Below the pieces are notes generated by a model that saw only the letters and a list, made by a program, of their open reading frames with translations, had not been told where the DNA came from and did no database searches. This document shows positions 7,282 through 14,406 of a stretch of 18,293 nucleotides of DNA, piece by piece. Both the position numbers and the translations under genes were made by a program. Where the stretch lies: the NCBI GenBank assembly GCA_018399295.1, contig JAGYOO010000005.1:1-18293 (forward strand). Direction: 5' to 3'. Origin of the DNA: Candidatus Omnitrophota bacterium. GTDB taxonomy: Bacteria > Omnitrophota > Gorgyraeia > B26-G9. Numbering within the stretch: position 1 is the first letter of the stretch; every line of letters begins with the position of its first letter.

Positions 7282-7419
7282 TTATTTTGCAAAAAAAGAA
7301 ACAACCAGACTGATAACCGCTCCGATAACGATAATCAGCCCCGCCAGAAAAAGCTCCCAGAGGATGCCGAGAAGATTGTGCTTAAAACCGGGAAGCCGTT
7401 CCCGCGGAATCCGCATCAT
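7282..7419 (-). CDS. 45-residue single-pass membrane protein between trkA and trkH
   Basis: On the minus strand an ATG ATG start (7419-7414) overlaps the stop of the preceding trkA gene as ATGA, and the frame ends with TAA at 7284-7282, 17 bases before trkH. The product has a basic, proline-containing N-terminus (MMRIPRERLPGFKHN), then one hydrophobic stretch from about residue 16 to 43 (LLGILWELFLAGLIIVIGAV is its core) and ends FFAK. It fills what would otherwise be the only large gap in the operon. The start-stop overlap, membrane character and position suggest a small subunit or assembly factor of the Trk transporter, comparable in idea to KdpF in the Kdp system, but no homologue is recognised. 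AAGG is very close to the ATG; translational coupling from trkA is likely. Confidence 0.7.
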   Translation of the reverse strand: MMRIPRERLPGFKHNLLGILWELFLAGLIIVIGAVISLVVSFFAK

Positions 7420-8084
7420 GCCTTGATCTTCCCCAACAGCGCTTCCAGAAGCTGCTGTTCCTTCTCCACGAGGGTAAGCGCGATCACGTCGTCTCGCTGC
7501 TGAAAGATCGTATCACCCCGCGGGACGATTACCGTTTCCCCCCGGATAATCGATACCAGGACCGAATCCGGCGGCAGGATGACGTCCTTAACTGAACGGT
7601 CTACTACCGGCGAGGAACTATCCAGATCCACCCGAACGATGGCCAGCTTGCCCCGTCGGAATGTCATCAGATTTACGAGGTCGGCGAAAGATACCTCCTC
7701 TTCGATTATCTTGGCGATTATCTCCGTGGAATCAATCGGGATATCCACCCCGAGTTCACTGAGGGTATGTTCGTTATCCGGATCATTGACCCGGGCTACG
7801 GTGCGTGAAACATTAAACAACTGCTTTGCCGTTTGACAAATGACAGAGTTGTTTTCATCCTCGCCGGTAAGAGCAACCACGACATCAGCGTGCCGGATAT
7901 TGGCCTCTTCCAGAAACCGGAGCTCAGTTCCATCCCCGTTTATTACCAGGATATCCAGATCCCGGGAGATGCGATAACATATCCTCTCATCCTTTTCCAC
8001 CAGGCTGACGGTGTGCTTGTGCGTTTTCAGCCGTTTTGCCAGATAATAACCGACTTTGCCACCGCCGACGATCAGGATTCTCAT
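7416..8084 (-). CDS. trkA: TrkA-family potassium uptake regulator (RCK protein), second copy
   Basis: The 222-residue protein has an N-terminal Rossmann (TrkA-N/RCK-N) domain with GGGKVGYYLAKRL at residues 7-19 and an acidic residue at the end of the second strand (SLVEKDE), the NAD(H)/nucleotide-binding arrangement. NGDGTE, DVVVALTGEDENNSV and VARVNDP follow as in the family. From about residue 135 comes a TrkA-C domain (VDRSVKDVILPPDSVLVSIIRG, then IFQQRDDVIALTLVE). It would assemble as a cytoplasmic ring under TrkH and gate it in response to nucleotides. Its start overlaps the stop of the other trkA gene and its stop overlaps the small membrane-protein start, both as ATGA. Confidence 0.93.
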   Translation of the reverse strand: MRILIVGGGKVGYYLAKRLKTHKHTVSLVEKDERICYRISRDLDILVINGDGTELRFLEEANIRHADVVVALTGEDENNSVICQTAKQLFNVSRTVARVNDPDNEHTLSELGVDIPIDSTEIIAKIIEEEVSFADLVNLMTFRRGKLAIVRVDLDSSSPVVDRSVKDVILPPDSVLVSIIRGETVIVPRGDTIFQQRDDVIALTLVEKEQQLLEALLGKIKA

Positions 8085-8737
8085 AATAGTCCCTTGCTAA
8101 GCAGTTTTTTCCTTACCCGTTCCCGGTCTTCCCGGTAAACAAGACCGAACAGGATATCGCCTTCCTGCAGATTAAAATCAGACGGGGTCAGCAGAGAAGC
8201 CCCCTCGCGGACCACTGTTATTGGAAGAAATTCCCCTTCCAGGGTCAGCTCGGATACCGGTTTCCCGGCCAACCGCTCTCCCACCAGGATCTGCAGAACG
8301 TTTATCTTCTGTGACTCAATGATATGTCCGGAAAAAGGAAAACCCATAATCTTATCCCGGATCATAGAGGCGATAAGCACCGTACCGCTGACCACATCGA
8401 TGCCCAAGGAACCGAACACCTCCGCCCGCTGGGGATCATATATCCGGGCATACACCCGCTCAATCTTGAATATCTTCCGTGCGACCTGAGCCGCGACAAT
8501 ATTCGTATTGTCTCCGTCGGTCAACGCGCAGAAGATATCCGCCTTTTCTATGCCTGCTGTTTTGAGCAGTTCCAGATTATAGGCATTACCCTGGAGAGTA
8601 AGCCCGTTAAACGTATCTCCGAGCCGGCGAAACGAGGCCTGGTTCCGATCAATAATCACTACGTCATTGCCTTCCCGGGAAAGAAGTTTGGCTAATTCAC
8701 TTCCCACCCGTCCGCAGCCGGCGATTATGCAATACAT
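8081..8737 (-). CDS. trkA: TrkA-family potassium uptake regulator (RCK protein), first copy
   Basis: The 218-residue protein has a TrkA-N domain with GCGRVGSELAKLL at residues 8-20 and VVIIDRNQ, giving the aspartate expected for NAD(H) binding, then LQGNAYN, DIFCALTDGDNTNIVAAQVA and VYARIYDP. A TrkA-C domain covers about residues 135-210 (GKPVSELTLEGEFLPITVVREG, FNLQEGDILFGLV). A strong Shine-Dalgarno (AGGAGA) precedes the ATG. It lies 12 bases after secDF and overlaps the second trkA copy by four. The two copies are clearly diverged from one another. Each has one RCK-N/RCK-C pair, whereas E. coli TrkA has two in a single chain, so a mixed ring is plausible. Confidence 0.93.
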   Translation of the reverse strand: MYCIIAGCGRVGSELAKLLSREGNDVVIIDRNQASFRRLGDTFNGLTLQGNAYNLELLKTAGIEKADIFCALTDGDNTNIVAAQVARKIFKIERVYARIYDPQRAEVFGSLGIDVVSGTVLIASMIRDKIMGFPFSGHIIESQKINVLQILVGERLAGKPVSELTLEGEFLPITVVREGASLLTPSDFNLQEGDILFGLVYREDRERVRKKLLSKGLL

Positions 8738-8749
8738 GTCTTCTCCTGA

Positions 8750-10924
8750 TCAGCGTTTTTCCCAGGAATAAACCAGCGGACTGGCAATAAAAATACTTGA
8801 ATACACTCCGCTGACAAGACCGACCATCAGCACGAAAGCAAAATTCTGCAGAACCTCGCCTCCGAACAGCATCAGACAGGCTACGATGGAAATCGTAGTC
8901 ACCGAGGTCCAGACTGTCCGGGCCAAGGTCTGATTTATGCTGAGATTGATAATATCCTTAAACGAAGTCTTACGCATCAGACGGTTATTTTCCCGGATCC
9001 GGTCATAAGTTACGATCGTATCATTAATGGAGTAACCGGCAATTGCCATCAAGGCGGTTACGACCAGCAGGTCTATCGGCCGTCCGGTCAACGCGCACAG
9101 AGCAACTGCCACCAGAACGTCATGAAGCAAAGAGACGATTCCGGCCGCTCCATAAACAAAGTCACGAAACCGAAACCAGACATAAACACAGATTGCCAGC
9201 AAGGCCAGCGCCATGGCTGTAGTAGCGTTCTGTTTAAGCAATCTCCCCACCACCGGCCCCACGCTTTCCACTCTCAGAATCTCGGCGTTATTATTCGGGA
9301 ACCGCTCTCTGAACTCCGCCTGAATCTGTTCAGTATAGTTCTGTTCCGTACGGATCAAAACCTCCTGGGGCTGGTCGCGGTCCTGTTGAATCATCGCGCT
9401 ACCCAGACCGATATCATTCAATGCCGCCCGGATCTCTCCGACAGCCACCGGTTCCTCGAACCGAAACTCCTGCATGGCCCCACCGGTAAAATCGATCCCA
9501 TAGTTCCCCTCTCCCCGGCTGGAAAAAGTCACAAGCCCGGTGATGATCAGGGTCAGGGACAGGACGTAGGCGATCCAGCGTTTACTGATAAAATCGATCT
9601 TCATCGCCGGAATCAGCTGCATCATCTTCAGCGGCGGATTCTTCGACCTGAGTGTCAGCAGGTCCATGAACATCCGGGTCACGATCACCGCGGTAAAGAG
9701 ACTGGCCAGAAGACCGATGATCAGGGTCAGTCCAAACCCGCGGATCGGGCCGGACCCCAGCCAGACCAGTAACGCCGCGGCAATGATCGTAGTGACATTA
9801 GAATCAATAATCGCCGGAAAGGCGCGGCTGTATCCATTTGTTATCGAGGCCCGCACGGATTTACCGAGATTAAGTTCTTCACGGATCCGTTCATTGATCA
9901 GGATATTGGCGTCAACCGCCATCCCGATCGTAAGACCAATACCCGCAATTCCCGGCAGGGTCAGCGTTGCCTTTAGAATCACCAGGGCCGTCAGGATCAG
10001 CAGGACATTCAGGATCAGCGCGAAACTGGCCAGGATACCGCCAATAAAATAGTATATGATCATAAAGACCATTACCGCTATTCCGCCGGCAACAGTCGCC
10101 TGAACCCCGCGGCGGACCGAATCAGCGCCTAAAAGCGGCCCCACTGTTCTCTCTTCCTCAATAACCAGAGGCGCGGGAAGGGCCCCGGTCCGCAAAACTG
10201 TAGCCAGATCACGGGCCTGATCCGCGCTGAAACTTCCGGATATCTGGGCCTCACCGCCGGAAATCCGCTCTTGGATCACAGGGGCCGAGAAAACCTCATC
10301 ATCGAGCATTATCGCCAGACGTTGACCGACATTAGCGCCGGTTATATTGGAAAAGGTCACCGCGCCCTCCCGGGTAAACTCCAGCTTTACGTCAGGCCGT
10401 CCGTATTGATCCCGGCCCATAAACGCGTTCGCCAGACTGTCTCCGGTCATTACCGCCTGTTTTTCCACCAACAGAGGATTGTTCTCCAGATCGTACTTCA
10501 GCTCATAACCCGCGGGAATATCCCCATCCAGGGCCCGGTTCAGCTTCTCCTGATCATCAGACACCAGGTGAAACTCAAGCTGCGCCGTCCGGCCGATAAG
10601 CTCCAGAGCGCGCGTCCGATCCGTCACCCCCGGCAGCTGAACAATGATCCGGTCCTCTCCCTGCCGGGCAATCGAAGGCTCTTTCACTCCGAACTGGTCG
10701 ATCCTGCGCCGGATCACTTCGATCGTCCGCTCAACCAGATCGGCCTGAAGTTCCGGAGATACCTCTTCGCGGATTGATGACGTATCTACCCGCATGGTCA
10801 GAAATATCCCGCCTTGGAGGTCCAGCCCGAGATTGATCTTTTGGGCCAGCGGCGTAATCACCCAGACGCAGAACAGGATGAGTCCGGTGACCAGAAGCAG
10901 TTTTACTTTGAGGTTCCTCGGCAT
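8750..10924 (-). CDS. secDF: Protein translocase subunit SecDF (fused SecD and SecF)
   Basis: The 724-residue protein joins SecD and SecF in one chain. The SecD half (about 1-420) has an N-terminal helix, then KINLGLDLQGGIFL (DLQGG about residues 35-39), the periplasmic P1 region with RRRIDQFGVKEPSI, and membrane helices with IGMAVDANILINERI. The SecF half begins near 440 with MKIDFISKRWIAY, followed by GIDFTGGAMQEFRF and the C-terminal helices with AGYSINDTIVTYDRIREN. SecDF uses the proton or sodium motive force to help pull exported proteins through SecYEG. The acidic residue in VDAN and the GYSINDTIV segment are the conserved transmembrane functional motifs. GGGAGG lies just before the ATG. 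YajC, its partner, is encoded 12 bases upstream. Confidence 0.96.
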   Translation of the reverse strand: MPRNLKVKLLLVTGLILFCVWVITPLAQKINLGLDLQGGIFLTMRVDTSSIREEVSPELQADLVERTIEVIRRRIDQFGVKEPSIARQGEDRIIVQLPGVTDRTRALELIGRTAQLEFHLVSDDQEKLNRALDGDIPAGYELKYDLENNPLLVEKQAVMTGDSLANAFMGRDQYGRPDVKLEFTREGAVTFSNITGANVGQRLAIMLDDEVFSAPVIQERISGGEAQISGSFSADQARDLATVLRTGALPAPLVIEEERTVGPLLGADSVRRGVQATVAGGIAVMVFMIIYYFIGGILASFALILNVLLILTALVILKATLTLPGIAGIGLTIGMAVDANILINERIREELNLGKSVRASITNGYSRAFPAIIDSNVTTIIAAALLVWLGSGPIRGFGLTLIIGLLASLFTAVIVTRMFMDLLTLRSKNPPLKMMQLIPAMKIDFISKRWIAYVLSLTLIITGLVTFSSRGEGNYGIDFTGGAMQEFRFEEPVAVGEIRAALNDIGLGSAMIQQDRDQPQEVLIRTEQNYTEQIQAEFRERFPNNNAEILRVESVGPVVGRLLKQNATTAMALALLAICVYVWFRFRDFVYGAAGIVSLLHDVLVAVALCALTGRPIDLLVVTALMAIAGYSINDTIVTYDRIRENNRLMRKTSFKDIINLSINQTLARTVWTSVTTISIVACLMLFGGEVLQNFAFVLMVGLVSGVYSSIFIASPLVYSWEKR

Positions 10925-10936
10925 TTTTTCCTCCCG

Positions 10937-11260
10937 CTATTTTTCCGAACGCGATTTAATCACAGTCACAATCGAGTTCCTGTCGAACTCTATTTTGACA
11001 TTGTCGTCGACTTTGAGTACCACGGTCTTGTCTTTGACCGCGGCTACAATTCCGTGCACTCCCCCGGAAGTGACTACAGCATCATTCTTAGTCAGCCGGG
11101 ACATCATCTCCTGATGCTCCTTTTGTTTTTTCTTCTGTGGCCGGATCAAAAAGATATAAAATACAAGAAAGATGATAAAGTACATCGGAAACAACAGCAT
11201 AAACCCGCCCGGTTCGGTCCCCGGAGAAGTCTGCGCAAAAACTGGGATAAAACTGTTCAC
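10937..11260 (-). CDS. yajC: Preprotein translocase subunit YajC
   Basis: The 107-residue protein has one membrane helix (about residues 20-42, FMLLFPMYFIIFLVFYIFLI) followed by RPQKKKQKEHQEMM and a small soluble domain with GDxV-like NDAVVTSGGVHGIVAAVKD, the YajC signature. YajC associates with SecDF and the holotranslocon. Translation begins at GTG (11258-11260); an excellent Shine-Dalgarno, AAGGAGG, ends five bases before it and decides the start. It is the first gene of the 13-gene operon, so transcription should start in the AT-rich stretch upstream. Confidence 0.95.
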   Translation of the reverse strand: MNSFIPVFAQTSPGTEPGGFMLLFPMYFIIFLVFYIFLIRPQKKKQKEHQEMMSRLTKNDAVVTSGGVHGIVAAVKDKTVVLKVDDNVKIEFDRNSIVTVIKSRSEK

Positions 11261-11325
11261 TTCTGCCTCCTTCTGGTATTTATTAAATTACCATTTTTTA
11301 CGTCACAAAACTTTTCTTAGTATAT

Positions 11326-11354
11326 ATCATATCTTGCTTTATTTCTACAAAAAA
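11326..11354 (-). promoter_or_regulatory. Possible promoter for the yajC-secDF-trk-rnf operon
   Basis: On the minus strand TATGAT (11331-11326), inside the AT-rich TATGATATATACT, is a plausible -10 element about 65 bases before the yajC start. At 17 bases spacing the -35 position is only a T-run, so the box is weak and the call rests mainly on the -10 sequence and location. Confidence 0.3.
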
Positions 11355-11374
11355 AGGGCGCTCGCTGCGCTCGC

Positions 11375-11436
11375 AGCATCTTAGTCTTTAGCATCTTAGT
11401 CAAAACCGGAAAACTGAGGACGGAAGCCAGAAGCAG
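11375..11436 (+). repeat. Module B repeat pair followed by a module C-like stretch
   Basis: AGCATCTTAG occurs at 11375-11384 and again at 11390-11399, then a purine-rich GAGGACGGAAGCCAGAAGC stretch that resembles module C. The same unit order (B then C) is found on the minus strand at 12169-12081 and 14355-14304. This is the left end of the 906-base gene-free interval 11261-12166. Confidence 0.6.
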
Positions 11437-11500
11437 GAAAAAACTAAACTACAGATTAAAATTTGATTAATCTGATTTTAAAATGATTAATGGATTAAAA

Positions 11501-11578
11501 CCCGTTATAGGCCCTAAAGGGCATCCAGCTGGAAAAATTTACAAAAAGTAAATTTCACAGGGGTTGCAGGCAACTACG
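11501..11578. repeat. Cluster of three short hairpins
   Basis: Three inverted repeats lie side by side: GCCCTAAAGGGC (11511-11522), AAATTTAC with GTAAATTT around five A (11535-11555, 8-bp perfect stem), and GTTGC/GCAAC (11563-11574). No U-run follows any of them, so they are not ordinary terminators. They look like a structured repeat element or remnant. No ORF is supported here. Confidence 0.5.
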
Positions 11579-11682
11579 CAAAGGATTAAAAGACTGGCAA
11601 TACACCTTCTACAGGCAGGCAGTGTCTTATTCTGAAACAGTTGACACTTTTTTCATTTACCGCGTTAATTTGATGTATTCTT

Positions 11683-11714
11683 TTAACCACAGAGATCACA
11701 GAGGACACAGAGTG
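11683..11714 (+). repeat. Module D repeat (CACAGAG type), plus orientation
   Basis: TTAACCACAGAGATCACAGAG continues into GACACAGAGTG: three imperfect CACAGAG units. A copy in the opposite orientation lies at 11893-11920, giving a 17-bp perfect inverted repeat 195 bases apart (11687-11703 with 11899-11915). Confidence 0.75.
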
Positions 11715-11828
11715 AAAAATAAAAATTTCGTGGCCGCCAGGCAGGGAAACTTTTGTACTCTGTGTGCTTGCGCCTTTAGACTCTGTGCACTCAGAAAATA
11801 ACCATCCTTATTTGTCTAAAACAAAAAA

Positions 11829-11859
11829 AGCTCACAGAGTTGAAAAAGAGCTCACAGAG
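11829..11859 (+). repeat. Direct repeat AGCTCACAGAG, two copies
   Basis: AGCTCACAGAG occurs at 11829-11839 and 11849-11859, 20 bases apart, separated by TTGAAAAAG. It mixes the starts of modules A (AGCTCA) and D (CACAGAG). It lies inside the interval bounded by the two inverted module D copies. Confidence 0.6.
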
Positions 11860-11892
11860 ATACGGCTTTTTCGTCTTTTCCTTCCTGTTAAC

Positions 11893-11920
11893 TCTGTTCT
11901 CTGTGATCTCTGTGGTTTAA
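11893..11920 (-). repeat. Module D repeat (CACAGAG type), minus orientation
   Basis: On the minus strand the sequence is TTAAACCACAGAGATCACAG followed by AGAACAGAG, nearly the same as the plus-strand copy at 11683-11714 apart from one extra A. It belongs to the minus-oriented series that starts at the ABC-F gene end. Confidence 0.7.
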
Positions 11921-12038
11921 GTTTTATCATCTTTCTGTGTTTTGTCTTTTATCTTCGTCTTATCCTGAAATTGCTGACCCTTTTTAAGTTTAAATTAATA
12001 TGTTTCTGTTGCAGAATACTGAATTATCCTTTGATTCA

Positions 12039-12060
12039 TTGACAGGCTCTTTTCTGTCAA
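12039..12060. repeat. Perfect 7-bp hairpin between modules D and C
   Basis: TTGACAG (12039-12045) and CTGTCAA (12054-12060) form a perfect 7-bp stem with an 8-base loop. No U-run follows on either strand. The rest of 11921-12080 is AT-rich and shows no supported gene. Confidence 0.5.
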
Positions 12061-12080
12061 CTATTTTCAGGATATCACAT

Positions 12081-12169
12081 TCCGTCTTCTGACTTCCGAC
12101 CTCTGACTTCCGACTTCCGTCTTCTATTCTCCTAAGATGCTAAGATACTGCTCATGAGCTTATGAGCTA
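12081..12169 (-). repeat. Modules A-B-C in series after the ABC-F gene
   Basis: Read on the minus strand from the ABC-F stop: module A (TAGCTCATAAGCTCATGAGC, 12169-12150), module B (TATCTTAGCATCTTAGG, about 12147-12131), then module C (GAAGACGGAAGTCGGAAGTC continuing into further GGAAGTC units, about 12125-12081). The TAG at the start of module A is the stop codon of the ABC-F gene. The order A, B, C is repeated in shortened form beside the gene at 17954. Confidence 0.75.
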
Positions 12170-13993
12170 AATAAACTTCTTCTCCATCTCCTCATGCCGC
12201 TTAAACACATCTTCCAGCAGCCCATACTTCTCCTCAATCCGCCTGGGCAGTTCTTTGATCATCCGGCCAAGCTCGGCAATAGCCGCGGCATCTGAATTAT
12301 GCGACGCGAGAACAAGTTCTTCATTAACCCGCTGCAGCTCGGTCTCCAGATCACTGATAGATGACTCCAGCTGGGTGATCTTTTTTTCCAGCGGTTCCAA
12401 AGCCGCCTGCCGCTCCTGCCGTTGCTGTGCCCGGAGGCGGCGCAGTTGTTTATCCGAAAGCGCGTCCTTCAGCCCGGTTCCATCCGCGGCCTTAAGATTA
12501 TCCGGCTCATCCTGCCATCCGAACCGGTCTAGAAAATCCCGGTATCCGCCCTCAAAATAGCGTACTCCCCCTCCGTCAAACACCAGCATCCGCTCAGCCA
12601 CCCGTTCCAGCATCAATTCATCATGCGTAACCATGATCACTGACCCCGGAAACTCGTCAATCGCCTGGCATAAGGCCTCGCTGGACTCCATGTCCAGATG
12701 ATTGGTCGGCTCATCCAGAAGCAGCAAATGGCATGGCCTCATCATGATCTTCCCCAGCAACACCCGGCTTTTTTCTCCGCCGGAAAGCGCTGAAACCGGT
12801 TTCAGCGCGAGGTCCTGGGTAAACAGCAGCGAGCCGCAGATAGTGCGCGCCCGTTGCGGCGATCCCTCGGGATCCGCGGTCATAATCTCCTCCAGAACCG
12901 AGCGGCCGCTGCCTAACTTTGCCGTATGCGGCTGCGCGTAATACCCGGTCATCAGAGATGGATGCGGCTTGATCGTGCCGGTGGAAGAAGAGAGCTCTCC
13001 GGCCAGTACCCGCAGCAGGGTCGACTTTCCCTTACCGTTCTTACCGGCTACGCATAACCGTTCTCTGCGGCCGATCCGGAATGAAATATCTTCAAACAGC
13101 TTTGGCTTTGCCGGATCGAAGCCAAAACTTATGTTCGTAACATTAAGCATGGTACCCGCTCCAAACCGGGACGGGTTAAAGGCGATATGCACTGTCTTAA
13201 TCGCCTCCAGCTTTTCGTGTTTTTCCATCTTGGCCAGTGTTTTAAGCCGCGACTGGGCCAGCCCCGCCTGCCGTGCCTTGGCCCGGAACTTACTGATAAA
13301 CTCCTCGGTATGGCGCCGCTTCCGGGCATCCTTCTGCCGGGTGTTCTCATAGACCTCTTCTTCAGCGGCGATCTGCTGATAGAACTGTCCGGTCCGACCG
13401 GCCATCTTGCGCAGCTTTTTCCGATGGATCCCCACCACGTGCGTCACCACCTGATCCATAAACGAGCGTTCATGCGTGATCAGCATCAGCTCTCCGCGCC
13501 ATTCCCGTAGAAACCGGACTAGCCAGCGGATCGCGACTACGTCCAGATAATTGTTCGGTTCATCCAGCAGCAGCATATTTGCCTGGGAGATCAGGATCTT
13601 CGCGAGGTTTATCCGCACCTGGAACCCTCCGGAAAACTCCTGCGGCGGCCGCTGCATATCCTGCCGGGAAAAACCTAACCCATGCAGTACCTTTTCCGCC
13701 TTCCAGGAATCATCCTGCTCACTTTCCGGCAGGCCCAGACACGTCTCGCCCAAAACAGTATCCCGGGAAAATTCCAAGGTCTGCTTCAGACAGCCGATAC
13801 GATAGTGCCTGGGGATCACCAGTACACCGCTATCCGGCTCCAGCTCCCCGCTGATAATCCGAAACAGCGTAGTCTTACCGTACCCATTACGGCCGACCAG
13901 CCCGATCTTCTCGCCCGCCCCGACCGTAAATGCCCCTTCGTCAAACAGCTCCTGCCCGCCGAAAGATTTTGATATATTCCGAAGCTCGATCAT
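12167..13993 (-). CDS. ABC-F family ATPase (translation factor type)
   Basis: The 608-residue protein has two ABC ATPase domains in one chain and no membrane segment. Domain 1 has Walker A GRNGYGKTT (34-42), signature SGGFQ and Walker B LLLDEPNNYLD. Domain 2 has GKNGKGKST, signature LSGGEKSRVLLGK and LLLDEPTNHLD. Between them is a charged helical linker (KARQAGLAQSRLKTLAKMEK), the P-site tRNA interaction motif region, and the last 90 residues form a coiled coil. ABC-F proteins act on the ribosome, in translation rescue or antibiotic protection; which subgroup (Uup, YheS or other) cannot be fixed by eye. The signature of domain 1 has F in place of the usual E. No Shine-Dalgarno sequence is seen before the ATG. 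It stands alone, with gene-free space on both sides. Confidence 0.93.
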   Translation of the reverse strand: MIELRNISKSFGGQELFDEGAFTVGAGEKIGLVGRNGYGKTTLFRIISGELEPDSGVLVIPRHYRIGCLKQTLEFSRDTVLGETCLGLPESEQDDSWKAEKVLHGLGFSRQDMQRPPQEFSGGFQVRINLAKILISQANMLLLDEPNNYLDVVAIRWLVRFLREWRGELMLITHERSFMDQVVTHVVGIHRKKLRKMAGRTGQFYQQIAAEEEVYENTRQKDARKRRHTEEFISKFRAKARQAGLAQSRLKTLAKMEKHEKLEAIKTVHIAFNPSRFGAGTMLNVTNISFGFDPAKPKLFEDISFRIGRRERLCVAGKNGKGKSTLLRVLAGELSSSTGTIKPHPSLMTGYYAQPHTAKLGSGRSVLEEIMTADPEGSPQRARTICGSLLFTQDLALKPVSALSGGEKSRVLLGKIMMRPCHLLLLDEPTNHLDMESSEALCQAIDEFPGSVIMVTHDELMLERVAERMLVFDGGGVRYFEGGYRDFLDRFGWQDEPDNLKAADGTGLKDALSDKQLRRLRAQQRQERQAALEPLEKKITQLESSISDLETELQRVNEELVLASHNSDAAAIAELGRMIKELPRRIEEKYGLLEDVFKRHEEMEKKFI

Positions 13994-14002
13994 AGTTTAA
14001 TC

Positions 14003-14008
14003 ATTTTA
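14003..14008 (-). promoter_or_regulatory. Possible -10 box immediately before the ABC-F gene
   Basis: TAAAAT on the minus strand ends ten bases from the ABC-F ATG. No good -35 hexamer lies at 16-18 bases. If used, the mRNA would start only a few bases before the ATG, which would fit the absence of a Shine-Dalgarno sequence. From 14009 to 14182 I see no gene, repeat or structure. Confidence 0.25.
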
Positions 14009-14182
14009 TCAGATTTCAAGACATAACAGGGGGTAAAAATAAGACGGAAAAGGCAACGGTCTTAAACGCGGATTTAATCGATCCAACACAAAGCGGAAAG
14101 CCTTACTTTCCTGATTTAAGATTCTCGTTTTTTCTGATCACCTCTTGAGCCATCTCTTCTTTACATGCTTTGAACTATCCTT

Positions 14183-14355
14183 CCCTAAGATGCTAAGCTG
14201 CTAAGGCGCGAAGCGCCTTTTCTCTGCCCTCTGTGTGCTCTATCTTCTCTATATCCTCTGTGCTCTTTGTGGTTTTAATCTTTTTCGTTTTCTTCTTCTT
14301 TTTTCTGACTTCAGACTTCCGTCTTCTATCTTTCCCTAAGATGCTAAGATGCTAA
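14183..14355 (-). repeat. Repeat array B-C-D-hairpin-B after the exported-protein gene
   Basis: Read on the minus strand: module B (TTAGCATCTTAGCATCTTAG, 14355-14336), module C (GATAGAAGACGGAAGTC then TGAAGTCAGA, about 14330-14304), module D (AACCACAAAGAGCACAGAGG and further CACAGAG units, about 14275-14222), a 7-bp hairpin AAGGCGC/GCGCCTT (14219-14203), and module B again (14204-14183). It begins directly beyond the terminator of the gene at 14407 and runs in that gene's direction. It occupies most of the 413-base gene-free stretch 13994-14406. Confidence 0.75.
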
Positions 14356-14356
14356 T

Positions 14357-14395
14357 AAAAAAAGGGGGAGGAAATAAATCCTCTCCCCTTTTTTT
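14357..14395 (-). terminator. Strong Rho-independent terminator (possibly bidirectional)
   Basis: A G/C core of GGGGGAGGA with TCCTCTCCCC (one bulged base) closes on a 6-base loop and is flanked by seven A on the left and seven T on the right. The paired stem can reach about 16 bp. On the minus strand it ends 11 bases beyond the exported-protein stop at 14407 and supplies a seven-U tail. Confidence 0.9.
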
Positions 14396-14406
14396 ATTTT
14401 CTTTTC

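Noticed and set aside
9122..9772. 216-codon plus-strand frame inside secDF
   Set aside because: It is antisense to conserved SecD/SecF sequence; its content (H, Q, R, P rich) is what a reverse-complement frame would give.
11641..11670. Perfect TTGACA at 11641-11646 as a promoter -35 box
   Set aside because: No acceptable -10 hexamer lies 16-18 bases downstream and no plus-strand gene follows before the kinase almost 4 kb away.
11764..12042. 92-codon plus-strand frame in the large gene-free interval
   Set aside because: It is built largely from repeat units and AT-rich spacer, has no Shine-Dalgarno sequence, and its product is a run of L, F, C and K without a domain.
12081..12169. Repeat series as a CRISPR array
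   Set aside because: Units are 7-20 bases, degenerate and contiguous, with no constant repeat length, no unique spacers and no cas genes.
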